35,546 nucleotides of DNA from Paenibacillus cisolokensis (lineage in GTDB: Bacteria; Bacillota; Bacilli; Paenibacillales; Paenibacillaceae), in assembly GCF_018403665.1 (NCBI RefSeq), contig NZ_BOVJ01000060.1:1-35546 (forward strand), read 5' to 3'. The position numbers were made by a program, and so were the translations under genes. Below the pieces are notes generated by a model. It ran no database searches. It was not told the origin of the DNA and saw only the letters and a program-made list of their open reading frames with translations. Shown piece by piece: positions 17,278-25,848 of this stretch (its first letter is position 1; every line of letters starts with the position of its first letter).

Positions 17278-18552
17278 TTATAACCCGAGCGATCGGCCCA
17301 CTTTGACGATACCGTCCGCAATTTCCCCGGCATCCCGGCTGTCAAGCAGCGGGCTGACCGGCATATAGACCGTCCTCGCCATCAAGTCGACGGCGCGGGG
17401 ACACATGTCTTCCCGATAGACGACCGGACGGCGGAACGGGTAATCGAACGGAAACCCGGAACGCTCCGCCGTTCTTTGCCGGAACAGCTGCGGCATCATA
17501 TAGACCGGACGCCCCCCGTACAGCAAATGCGCCGTAATGTTCTCCGCATTCAACGCCTCGATAAAGCGGCCCGCCTGCGCGGCGGAAGGCAGCACCATCC
17601 CGAGATTCGAACCGATATCGCCCGCAGGATCGGCAGACCGGCGAAACTTCAGGCCGGGCAGCCCTGCCGCAACGGCCTCGCGAATGGCCGCACAATTCGC
17701 CCGCATCCGCGAGACGATGTCCCCGAGCTTCTTCCATTGCTCGACCAGCACAGCCCCGGTTAATTCGCTCATTCGATAGTTTTGCCCGAGGAAGGCGTGT
17801 TCCTCTTCCGGAGATGCGATGCCGTACCGGGCCTGTTCCCGGAACAGCCCTTGATCGTGATAACGAACCGCCCGTTCGAACAGCAGCGGATCGGATGTAA
17901 CGACGGCTCCGCCTTCGCCGGCCGTCAATATTTTGTTCATCTGGAAGCTGAATACGCCGATATCCCCGATCGTGCCGGCATAGCGGCCTTTGTACGTGGC
18001 GCCGCACGACTGCGCGACATCTTCGATCACCCGCAAGCCGTGACGCTTCGCAAACGCCATGATCGGGTCCATATCGACAGGATTGCCGAGTATCGGCACG
18101 GCGATGATCGCCTTTACTTCATCGTCCAGCACCCGCTCCAGATCGTCCGGGTCGAGATTCAGGCTGTCGTCGACGTCGGCGAACACCGGAACGGCATGGC
18201 TTGCGACGACGGCGCCGGGTGTCGCGAGGAACGTATTGGCGGGGACGATCACTTTGTCACCGTAGCCGATGCCGAGCGCCTTGAGCGCCACGACGAGGGC
18301 GGCCGTGCAGGAGGTGACGCCGAGCGCATAAGGAATGCCGAGTTCGGCGCTCATCATCTCCTCCAGCGTCCGAACCGCATGCTGCATGTCGATGCCGTAA
18401 TACCGGAACGGAGACTGCGCCTGAAGCACCCGGGCCGCGCGCTCCGCCTCCTCCGCTCCGATCACCGATGCGCCGGGGTAATTAGGCGGCAGCGGCTTGC
18501 TCCGAGCCGCTGCACCGCCGTCTATCGCCAATTTGCTGTCCATCGCGGTCAA
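17278..18552 (-). CDS. DegT/DnrJ/EryC1/StrS-family PLP aminotransferase (copy 1)
   Basis: About 424 residues. The N-terminus LAIDGG is typical of the StrS/AHBA-synthase branch. PLP-site features are IEDVAQSCGA (Asp178), and FSFQMNKILTAGEGG with Lys207 as Schiff-base lysine. Members move an amino group between glutamate or glutamine and a keto sugar or keto cyclitol; here it could work in the breakdown direction. The start is uncertain: the listed frame opens with TTG 10 bases after GAGAGGGG, whereas ATGATG at 18555-18560 would give MMFLTAMDSK if one base were added to the A run at 18551-18554, the same kind of error seen elsewhere. It is divergent from the GntR fusion regulator and carries its putative operator. 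Confidence 0.87.
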   Translation of the reverse strand: MTAMDSKLAIDGGAAARSKPLPPNYPGASVIGAEEAERAARVLQAQSPFRYYGIDMQHAVRTLEEMMSAELGIPYALGVTSCTAALVVALKALGIGYGDKVIVPANTFLATPGAVVASHAVPVFADVDDSLNLDPDDLERVLDDEVKAIIAVPILGNPVDMDPIMAFAKRHGLRVIEDVAQSCGATYKGRYAGTIGDIGVFSFQMNKILTAGEGGAVVTSDPLLFERAVRYHDQGLFREQARYGIASPEEEHAFLGQNYRMSELTGAVLVEQWKKLGDIVSRMRANCAAIREAVAAGLPGLKFRRSADPAGDIGSNLGMVLPSAAQAGRFIEALNAENITAHLLYGGRPVYMMPQLFRQRTAERSGFPFDYPFRRPVVYREDMCPRAVDLMARTVYMPVSPLLDSRDAGEIADGIVKVGRSLGL

Positions 18553-18614
18553 AACATCATCGCCCCTCTCTTCTTAACCAATAAATAATCGATATCGGTC
18601 AACGAAAGATATTG

Positions 18615-18656
18615 GTATCATACCTGTATTATATAATCGCGCCGCCGACTTTTCCA
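18615..18656 (-). promoter_or_regulatory. Promoter with regulon operator, copy A (DegT copy 1)
   Basis: On the minus strand TGGAAA (18651-18656), a 17-base spacer and TATAAT (18628-18633) form a promoter. TATAAT runs straight into ACAGGTATGATAC, giving the 19-base site at 18615-18633. Read on the plus strand this is the near-palindrome TATCATAC-CT-GTATTATA. The same site occurs at 23886 and, less exactly, at 28134. Confidence 0.65.
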
Positions 18657-18709
18657 GACCCTGTTTCAAACGTCCGCAGTAAATATTTCCCTTCTACGTT
18701 GTATTGAAC

Positions 18710-18738
18710 TTGTATTTATATTCACCTTGCATTAAAAT
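18710..18738 (+). promoter_or_regulatory. Likely promoter of the GntR/solute-binding fusion regulator
   Basis: TTGTAT (18710-18715), a 17-base spacer and TAAAAT (18733-18738) lie about 40 bases before the ATG. The ribosome site AAGGAG (18761-18766) is 13 bases from the start codon, farther than usual. Confidence 0.5.
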
Positions 18739-18779
18739 ACTATGTAGCCCGAGGCATAAGAAGGAGTATTGTATAGCCT

Positions 18780-20162
18780 ATGAAAAGAGAAAACGAATTC
18801 CGCTATTCCAAGCTGGCCAATATTTTACGGGAGCAAATTTTGTCCGGTTATATCAAGCCCGGGCAATTTCTCATGTCCGAGAACGACTTGTGCAGGCATT
18901 ACGGCATCAGCCGCACGTCGGTCAGAAAATCGCTGGACCAGCTGATGAAGGAAGGATTAATCGTCAAAAAAGTCGGCCAGGGAACGATCGTCTCGCCCGA
19001 TCTGGTCATACCGAACACCAAAAACAAGGTGCTGCGCATATTCGCGACCTCGCCATCCCATTTTTACGAGCATTGCATGCCGATTATTATCGAGCAGTTC
19101 GAGCGGGAGAATCCGAATGTGGAAGTGAAATGTCTGGGCTTCTCCTCCGCCGAATTTTGGGAATCCGTGCAAGCGAGCATGGATCTCGGGCTGCAGCCGG
19201 ATATTCTGCTCACGACCGACCGGCATTTTGACGAAATCGGATCGGACATCGATTTTATCGATTTGAAAGAGCATCTGGCCGACAGCTACGAGATGCTGTA
19301 CCCGCGTCTGAAAACCCCGTTCCTGCGGGACGGCAAGCTGAAAGGGGCGATTGCCACTTTCTCGCCCGTATATCTGGCCTACAATCCGCAGCTGTTTCGC
19401 AAGCATCAGGTGCCCGAGCCATCGGAGCTGTGGACGACGGAGGAATTTCTTCAGGCCGCGAAGCGCCTGACGATGGATACGAACGGCGATGGCATCGACG
19501 ACCAGTACGGGCTGACGCTGTCGTCTTCGCTCGGCCGGTGGCCGGTCATCGCCTTGCAGAACGGCGCCGATTTCAAGGCGACAAGCGGAAAAGCTCCTCT
19601 GGTCAAAACGTTAAACTTGATTCACGACTTGCTGTACCGTTACCGGGTCGCCACCTTGTCGCCCCGCTCGATGCTGAACTCCGAAGCTTACGTCAAAGGC
19701 AAGGCCGCGATGATCATGACAACTTCCATCGAAATGGCCGGATGGAACAATGTCATGCCCGGATTCGAATCGAAGGTCGCCTCCCTTCCCTTTGGCGAGC
19801 GCATGGGCACGCTGCTGATCGCAAACGTCTGGATGATCCCTTCCGCCAGCAACGAAACGGAGCTGGCCGTCCGGTTTCTGCAGAAGGCGCTTTCCCCCGA
19901 AATCCAGGAAAAGCTCGGCAAGGCGGCAGGATTCATGTCGGCGCTAAGGCCGATCAACGAGAAAACATGGAACAAGTCCATGCTTCAGTCGCTGTACATG
20001 AACGAAGATATTACCGAGCACAGCTATTTTCTGTACGAATTGTTCGGCGACTTCAGCCTGGCCGACGATATGGAGAGCGAGATGCAATTGTTCTGGGCCG
20101 GCCTGGAATCGGCGGATGAAGTCGCCGACAGGCTGCTGGCGATGATGAGCGACAGGTCCTGA
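18780..20162 (+). CDS. GntR winged-helix regulator fused to a solute-binding-protein domain
   Basis: The protein has 460 residues. Residues 8-75 are a GntR winged helix: YSKLANILREQI, then SENDLCRHYGISRTSVRKSLDQL, then a VGQGTIV wing (pieces of one domain). From about residue 85 the sequence follows a family 1 extracellular solute-binding protein, including the Asp-rich loop DTNGDGIDDQYGL that binds calcium in exported relatives. There is no signal peptide or membrane segment, so it should act in the cytoplasm, sensing a sugar with a borrowed binding-protein domain. It is divergent from DegT copy 1 and convergent with the second importer, with 22 bases between stops. It is the best candidate to bind the three shared operators. 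Confidence 0.9.
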   Translation: MKRENEFRYSKLANILREQILSGYIKPGQFLMSENDLCRHYGISRTSVRKSLDQLMKEGLIVKKVGQGTIVSPDLVIPNTKNKVLRIFATSPSHFYEHCMPIIIEQFERENPNVEVKCLGFSSAEFWESVQASMDLGLQPDILLTTDRHFDEIGSDIDFIDLKEHLADSYEMLYPRLKTPFLRDGKLKGAIATFSPVYLAYNPQLFRKHQVPEPSELWTTEEFLQAAKRLTMDTNGDGIDDQYGLTLSSSLGRWPVIALQNGADFKATSGKAPLVKTLNLIHDLLYRYRVATLSPRSMLNSEAYVKGKAAMIMTTSIEMAGWNNVMPGFESKVASLPFGERMGTLLIANVWMIPSASNETELAVRFLQKALSPEIQEKLGKAAGFMSALRPINEKTWNKSMLQSLYMNEDITEHSYFLYELFGDFSLADDMESEMQLFWAGLESADEVADRLLAMMSDRS

Positions 20163-20184
20163 ACCGGCCGCACGGGCCATCCCT

Positions 20185-21074
20185 TCATCCCTTGATCGCG
20201 CCGAGCAGCATCCCCTTGACGAAATAACGCTGCAAGAACGGATAAATCACCAGAACAGGAATGATGGCGACGACTACCGTCGCCATTTTGATCGTTTCCG
20301 GCGGCAGCGCGGCGAGCGTCATCGGATTCGCGATGGCCAGCTCCTGGCTGACGTTGGGCGTCTGGATCATGTTCCGCAGGACGACCTGAATCGGATACAG
20401 CGACTTGTCGTTCAAGTACATAATGCCTGCGAAGTAGGCGTTCCAATGGCCTACGCCGTAAAACAGGCCCAGCGTCGCCATGATCGGCGTCGACAGCGGC
20501 AATACGATTCTGACCCAGGTCTGGATGTCGCCGCAGCCGTCCACCTTGGCGGCCTCCTCCACCTCCGCCGGCAAATTTTCGAAATACGTTTTCATAATCA
20601 GCATATTAAATGTGGACACCAGACCGGGGATGATCAAAGCCCATATCGTATTGATCAGGCCGGTCGCCCTCACGACCAGATACAGCGGGATCAGTCCGCC
20701 GGAAAACAGCATCGTAAACACGATCGCCATCAGCACCGCATTCCGCCCCGGAACATATTTTTGGACAGCGGGTAGGCGAGCATCGTCGTCACCAGCAAGT
20801 TCAGAAACGTTCCCGCGACCGTGACGGTAACGGTCACTTTCAACGCCTGGGGAACGGTCTTGCTGGAGAAGACGGCGTCGAACGCTTCCCATGTAAACGC
20901 GGACGGGAAAATGACGAACCCTCCGTTGCGGAGCACCTCCGAATACGGCGTAATCGACATCACGAATACGAAATAAAGCGGGAACAGCGTCAGCAAACCG
21001 AACAGCGCGAGCAGCGTGTAAATCGCGGCGTCCGCGATCCGGTCGGCTTTCGTTTTGTATAATACGCGGGACAT
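20185..21074 (-). CDS. Sugar ABC transporter permease, YtcP/LplC-like (one frameshift)
   Basis: The second membrane subunit of the second importer. The start at 21074 gives MSRVLYKTKADR and a first helix. The frame breaks at the T run 20758-20762 (plus strand); adding one base joins AYPLSKKYVPGRN with the remaining helices to the stop at 20185. The EAA loop reads EEAAKVDGCGD, with a Leu-Pro after it. The C-terminus LQRYFVKGMLLGAIKG is typical of the YtcP branch, whose importers serve oligosaccharides such as rhamnogalacturonan fragments in Bacillus. No ATPase gene is present, so a shared MsmX-type ATPase is expected. Confidence 0.85.
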
Positions 21075-21088
21075 GGGGGATCAGCCTC

Positions 21089-22043
21089 CTACCAGATTCC
21101 GGAACCGCCGAATTTTTTGGCAAGCTTGTTCGCGCCGATGACGAGAATAAAGCCGATGACCGATTTGAACAGATTCGTCGCTATGGCGACGCTGAACTCC
21201 AATTGTTCAAGCCCCCGCCGAAACACCCAGGTGTCGATAATGTCCCCGACCTCATACACGCGCGCGTTCAGGAAAATGTACACTTGTTCGAATCCCGCAT
21301 CCAAAATGCTGCCGATTCGCAAAATGAGGAGCAGGATGAACACGTCCCGGATTCCCGGCAGCGTAATATGCCACAGCTGGCGCCAACGGCCCGCCCCGTC
21401 CACGACCGCCGCCTCGTAAAGCTCCTGATTGATGGTGGCCAGCGAAGCGAGATAAATGATGGCGCCGAAGCCCGTATTTTTCCAAATATCGGTTGAAATC
21501 AGAATCGACCGGAATGTGCCGTTATCCGCCAAAAAGTTGACCGGCGCGCCGCCGAGCTCCCGGATATAATAATTGACGATGCCGGTATCCTGCGCCAGAA
21601 AGGCGACCGCCAGACCGTAGACGATAACCCATGACAAAAATAAGGGCCGTAAGTGACCGTCTGGATGATCCGCTTGAACCACATCTTGCGAACCTCGTTC
21701 AGCATCAGCGCAAGCAGCACATCGGGCAACATATTGAAGACGATCCGATAGACGCTGATGACCAGCGTGTTGCGGATCAGCTTGTAAAATCCGGCGAGCC
21801 GAAGATCGTTTCGAAATGTTTGAACCCGACCCACTCGCTGCCCCATATGCCTTTGCTCAAATTGTAATCTTTAAATGCGATCATCAAGCCGGCCATCGGA
21901 ACGTAATGGTAAATAAGGTAGTAGAGCAGCCCCGGCACCATCATCAAATAAAACCACCGGTAACGGAACAACGCTTTTCCGAACCGAATGCGGAGCGGGA
22001 CGGGACCGGCCAGTGCATGCCCGTTTATGCCGTTGCGCTTCAT
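21089..22043 (-). CDS. Sugar ABC transporter permease, YteP/LplB-like (two frameshifts)
   Basis: The first membrane subunit of the second importer. I take the ATG at 22041-22043 (MKRNGINGH), seven bases after AGAGGAG, rather than the GTG two codons upstream. Three open segments join into one protein when one base is added at the A run 21786-21789 (DFYKLIRNTL) and one at 21636-21640 (YGPYFLSWVIVYGL). The result has about six membrane helices and the EAA loop YEAAVVDGAGRW. The C-terminus NKLAKKFGGSGIW is characteristic of the LplB branch. The stop is 14 bases before the start of the YtcP-like permease, with an intervening ribosome site. Confidence 0.85.
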
Positions 22044-22069
22044 TCGCACACTCCTCTCTGTTGCGGCAA

Positions 22070-22110
22070 CTGCCGATACGGAAGGGAAGTTCCCCCCTCC
22101 GTACCGGCAG
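22070..22110 (-). other. Intercistronic hairpin between lipoprotein and permease genes
   Basis: A long imperfect stem pairs CTGCCG-A-TACGGA (from 22070) with TCCGTA-C-CGGCAG (ending 22110), with further G-C pairs inside. It lies between the lipoprotein stop (22117) and the permease start (22043), the same place as the hairpin in the first importer operon. It probably sets the binding-protein to permease ratio through message stability or partial termination. Confidence 0.55.
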
Positions 22111-22116
22111 GAAAGA

Positions 22117-23748
22117 TTACTTAATGACGCCTGCGGCCTTGATCTGCTCCGTATAGGCGTCGATCATGTCCTGGCCTCCGTACTTGTTCATCAGCTCTTC
22201 GTGATATTTGGGCCAGTTCGAAGCATCCGGCTCATCGAACAGCACCTTGACCTGGTATTCTTTCATTTTTTGCGGAAATCCGCCAGATTGAAGCCTGGAG
22301 GCGGCGCGACGTTCGTGCCGATCGACGGCAGCAGCTTGTAAGATTGAATCGTCTCCACAATTTGCGGTCCCGCTCGGTCATCCGTTCGTCGATCAGTTCC
22401 AGTCCGAGCGGCTCATGCTCCGGATTGTTTACATAGAAGAAACGGTATACCTGCTGGAAATTCCCCTGCTCGACCACATCGCTCCGGAGCGCTTCGACAT
22501 GCTGCTGCGTAACGGTGATCGTATTGCCGCTGCGCGAATAATGTTTGCCTTCCTGTCCGTAATTGATGAGCAGGAACCCTTCCTCGCTCGCCATCCAATC
22601 CAGAATTTGCACCATCCGTTCGATCTTCTCCGGATTGCTCTCGGCCGTCGCCTTGGCGAACATAAACGGCGCGTCCGGCAAATTTTCCGTCCAGGTGCCC
22701 GTTTCGGCAAAGGGATGGAACGGCATCCAGTTCGCTTCCGGAAAATCGCCTTCGTCTTGTTTTGCAGGCTGAGCGGATCGCTGTCGAAAGCGAACGTCTT
22801 GCTCCCTCCGACAATGATGCCGACCTTGCCGCCGACCGCCTTGTCGACATGCTCCTGCCCCTTCATCAGAAACCAGTCCGGATCGACGATGCCTTCGGCC
22901 ATCGTATCCTTGATCCCCTGAAGGACATGCTGGACGGCGAGGTCGCTCTGCACGTCGACGAGCTTGTTGTCGCGAATCATGAATGCGCCGACCAATCCGT
23001 TCTCGATCCAATGCGGAAAGTCATAGGAAACGGAATCGCCGTTTCCGATCGCCGACATGCCGTACGTGTCGTTCCGGTTGTTCCCGTCCGGGTCGTCGAA
23101 CGTGAAGGCGCGCATCACATCCATCATTTCTTCAAAATTGGCAGGCACGGGCAAATTCAGACGGTCCAGCCAATCCTGCCGGATATAGTAGGACCGGTAT
23201 ACGTTCCGGGGAAAAACTAAAGGCGCCCGTTCGAATTTCCCTTCCACGGCATAACGCTGCAGCTCCAGCTCGCTGACCCACTTGAAATAGTTGGGCATCG
23301 TTTGCGGCGATACGTAAGGCGTCATATCGGCGGTAATGCCGTCGAGGATATACTTCTGGGAGTTGATGCCGGTTGAGACGAACAGATCCGGCACATCGCC
23401 GGAAGCGATAAGCATGTTAAGCTTGTTGTCATAGTCGGCGCCGCTTGGCATGTACTGAATATTCAGATCGACATTAAATTTTTGCTCGATCGCCGCCCCG
23501 ACAAAATCGATGTCTCCTTCGGGCAGGATGGCGTCCGGCGAGGCGGGGACGAACCACTTCAGCTGCAGCCGGGGAAGCTCCGATTCGGAAGACGTCTCCC
23601 CGTCCGAAGTTTCCGTCTGCTGCGAGCCGTTATCCGCTCCGGCCGGATTGTCGCCCGGGTCATTGCTGCCGCCTTTCGAACAGGCGCCGACGATCAGCGC
23701 GAAAGCGAGAATGGCGAACGCCATGAGCGTTATGTTCTTCGTTTTCAT
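22117..23748 (-). CDS. Sugar ABC transporter solute-binding lipoprotein, LplA/YtcQ-like (three frameshifts)
   Basis: About 540 residues when rebuilt, the usual size of the large LplA/YtcQ binding proteins that pair with YteP/YtcP permeases. The N-terminus MKTKNITLMAF leads to the lipobox VGAC. The Asp-rich loop DDPDGNNRNDTYGM follows at about residue 200. Frames join when one base is added at the A run 22742-22745 (KAIFPEANWMPFH), at the T run 22361-22363 (RKIVETIQSYK) and at the T run 22266-22271 (RKKMKEYQVK), giving a tail ending KAAGVIK. An AAGGGAGG ribosome site supports the start. It is the first gene of the importer operon and is preceded by a promoter carrying the shared operator. Confidence 0.85.
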
Positions 23749-23885
23749 GGAAATTGACCTCCCTTGATCATGTTTTCACCGCATTCCGTTCGTATCTGCC
23801 GTCAAAAACCCTCACCTCCCGTCACACTTAAATACGTTATACGTAATAAATTATAACATTAAAATCGTAATAAAAATGATAATAT

Positions 23886-23928
23886 GTATCATACCTGTAT
23901 TATATTATACCGTTTCTTTAACCGTCAA
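23886..23928 (-). promoter_or_regulatory. Promoter with regulon operator, copy B (second importer)
   Basis: On the minus strand TTGACG (23923-23928), an 18-base spacer and TATAAT (23899-23904) form a strong promoter. TATAAT is directly followed by ACAGGTATGATAC (ending at 23886), identical over 19 bases to copy A at 18615-18633. The layout relative to the -10 box is the same in both. Confidence 0.7.
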
Positions 23929-24102
23929 CGTCTATTTTATTAGATGTCCATACGATGGCAGCGTTTTCTTTGGAGCGGTGAAGAAAGGACGCTTTTCGGT
24001 TCGCTTGATGCAATCCTTGGCGTCCCAAATAAATGTTACATTACCTTACAATTATAATGCCGCGATGCCTTTTTCTCTTAGCACAAAAATAGCCTGCAAC
24101 CG
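23929..24102. other. Intergenic AT-richer region, no gene seen
   Basis: This stretch lies between the importer promoter and the end of the deacetylase-like gene. It is clearly richer in A and T than its surroundings. An imperfect hairpin around 23961-23992 is followed by TTTT on the plus strand, but no plus-strand gene precedes it. A T-run on the minus strand (24085-24089) may belong to the terminator at 24103-24122. Confidence 0.4.
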
Positions 24103-24122
24103 CGAACGGCCGAAGCCGTCCG
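24103..24122 (-). terminator. Weak terminator after the deacetylase-like gene
   Basis: The stem CGGACGGC-TTCG-GCCGTTCG on the minus strand (one G-T pair, stable TTCG loop) starts directly after the stop codon at 24124. A run of five T follows only 13 bases later (24085-24089), so termination may be inefficient. Confidence 0.45.
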
Positions 24123-24123
24123 C

Positions 24124-25839
24124 TCATTCCGTTACGCTTGCCGGCGCTTGACGAAGGGGATTCAGCACGACCTTGCGGCACGGGACGCCGTAACGGATCT
24201 CGGTCTCCGCGCCTGTACGGTCCGTTTCGTCCGGCTCCGACAGGGGAATATATACTACGATATTATTGAGATGATCGATTCCTTCCGCCGTCACCTTGCC
24301 GTCGGAGCCGATAGCGGTCACTTTCACCTTGCGGCGCGCCCGCTCCCAGGCATTGATTTGCTCCGAAGTCCAAAATTGGAACCCCCGGCTGCGCGCCTCG
24401 GCCACCACCTTTCGCAGCGCCCGCGTCACCCGAGGCTGCTCGTGGATGTGAATCTGGTGGAACAGAAAATGCGCCGCCCCGCCCACTCTGGCGACCTGCT
24501 CCAGGAACGGGACAATGACGCTGGAATCGGAGAGATGCACATGGTCCAAATCTTGCGTCAGAAAGCTGATTTCGAGCACGTCGTACAGCCGGTTCGCTTC
24601 GTCGAACCAGGCGATCGGAAAATACGGGTGGCATGTGCCGAACAAAAAACCGATGTTCCCCTTCTTGCTCGGCCCTCTCGTCTGATCGGCCTGAATCCCG
24701 TTCTGTTCGCACCAAGCGAACAGCTCGCCCCAGCCTTCAAACCGGGTATAGTGGTTTTTGTTCGAGACGACCTCCGCCTTCCCCGTCGCTTTCTTCAGCC
24801 AATCGAACTGGCGTCCGAACTCGCTTGCGTCCCATTTGCCCTGTTGCGCTTCCAGCGCGTTGTAATGAAAGGCCAGTTCATGCCCTTTCTGCTTCACCCG
24901 CTCGTAAACAGAGGGGCTGTATCCCGGCTCGATCATGCACCAGGTGGAACGAATGCCGCATTCCTCCAGAACGTCGAGCGTCGTCTCCGCGCTTTCGTCC
25001 ACATTCAGGTCGCTGTCATGGGAGATCAGGGCGACGGCGGGCACGCCTTCCGGCCAATAGCCGAGGAACGGAACGGTCAGTCCTTTCGCTCGCGCGCATT
25101 TCAACAGATGTCCGATCAGCCGCTCCTTCCACAGATCCGCATAGGGGTAAGCGAAGTAGGGAGCTCCCGTTTCCGTGCGCAGCCGGTCCCATTCCCAGTC
25201 CATGCCGCACCGGTCGTCGGCCTTCAGGATGCCTTCATCGACGGCTCCCGTACCGTCCCTCGCCGGAATACCGTCTTGCAGTACCGGTCCCGTCCCTTGC
25301 TGGAAAAGCACGATCGTTTGCGGAATATTGACGGCCCATCGCTCGATCGCGCCCTCGCCGACCGTGAATCGAAGCAGCGCCGGCCCCGCCGTCGATCCGG
25401 ACGGCCGTTCCTTGCGGATCACCCCTTCGCCTGCTGCGGGGTATGCCCCGGCCTCCTCCTGCTCCCAGGGCGTCGCGCTTAAAAACCGCAGCCGTTCCTC
25501 GCCCGGCCAGCTGGCATACCCGACCGGAATGCTCCATTGCTCGTAGCAGCCCATTCGGGACGCGAGCGCGCGCAGCCCGGCGTACGAGATGACGGTGCCT
25601 CCCCGCTCCGCATAAGCCCAGATCGCATCCGCCGAAGCCTGGTCGTCCTCTGCGAGCGCCACGATCAGCAAGTCCGGATTGCTCCGCGTGAGCTCCTCCG
25701 CGCCATCGATCCATTCGTACGCAATGCCCGCATGCGCGAGCACCTCGCCGACGAACGCTTCAAATACATTGATTCCGTACCGGTGGCGCCGTTTCGCAGC
25801 CTGCCGATCCAGCAAAACGGCTATCCGTGCCATTCTCAT
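24124..25839 (-). CDS. Cytoplasmic two-domain protein: amidotransferase-like N-domain and NodB-like deacetylase domain
   Basis: The protein has 571 residues. Residues 1 to about 250 look like a class I glutamine-amidotransferase or ThuA-like fold (RIAVLLDR; the strand LLIVALAEDD; a turn GGTVISYAG) without an obvious catalytic cysteine triad. From about residue 265 there is a polysaccharide-deacetylase (NodB)-like barrel: ALISHDSDLNVDE with Asp/His at 274-277, then KGHELAFHYN for the metal histidine motif, and HFLFHQIHIHEQP near the end. No signal peptide or membrane helix is present, so it should act inside the cell, perhaps removing an N- or O-acetyl group from an imported sugar. It follows the DegT gene by nine bases in the same operon. 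Activity is inferred. Confidence 0.7.
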   Translation of the reverse strand: MRMARIAVLLDRQAAKRRHRYGINVFEAFVGEVLAHAGIAYEWIDGAEELTRSNPDLLIVALAEDDQASADAIWAYAERGGTVISYAGLRALASRMGCYEQWSIPVGYASWPGEERLRFLSATPWEQEEAGAYPAAGEGVIRKERPSGSTAGPALLRFTVGEGAIERWAVNIPQTIVLFQQGTGPVLQDGIPARDGTGAVDEGILKADDRCGMDWEWDRLRTETGAPYFAYPYADLWKERLIGHLLKCARAKGLTVPFLGYWPEGVPAVALISHDSDLNVDESAETTLDVLEECGIRSTWCMIEPGYSPSVYERVKQKGHELAFHYNALEAQQGKWDASEFGRQFDWLKKATGKAEVVSNKNHYTRFEGWGELFAWCEQNGIQADQTRGPSKKGNIGFLFGTCHPYFPIAWFDEANRLYDVLEISFLTQDLDHVHLSDSSVIVPFLEQVARVGGAAHFLFHQIHIHEQPRVTRALRKVVAEARSRGFQFWTSEQINAWERARRKVKVTAIGSDGKVTAEGIDHLNNIVVYIPLSEPDETDRTGAETEIRYGVPCRKVVLNPLRQAPASVTE

Positions 25840-25848
25840 CAGTCGTTC

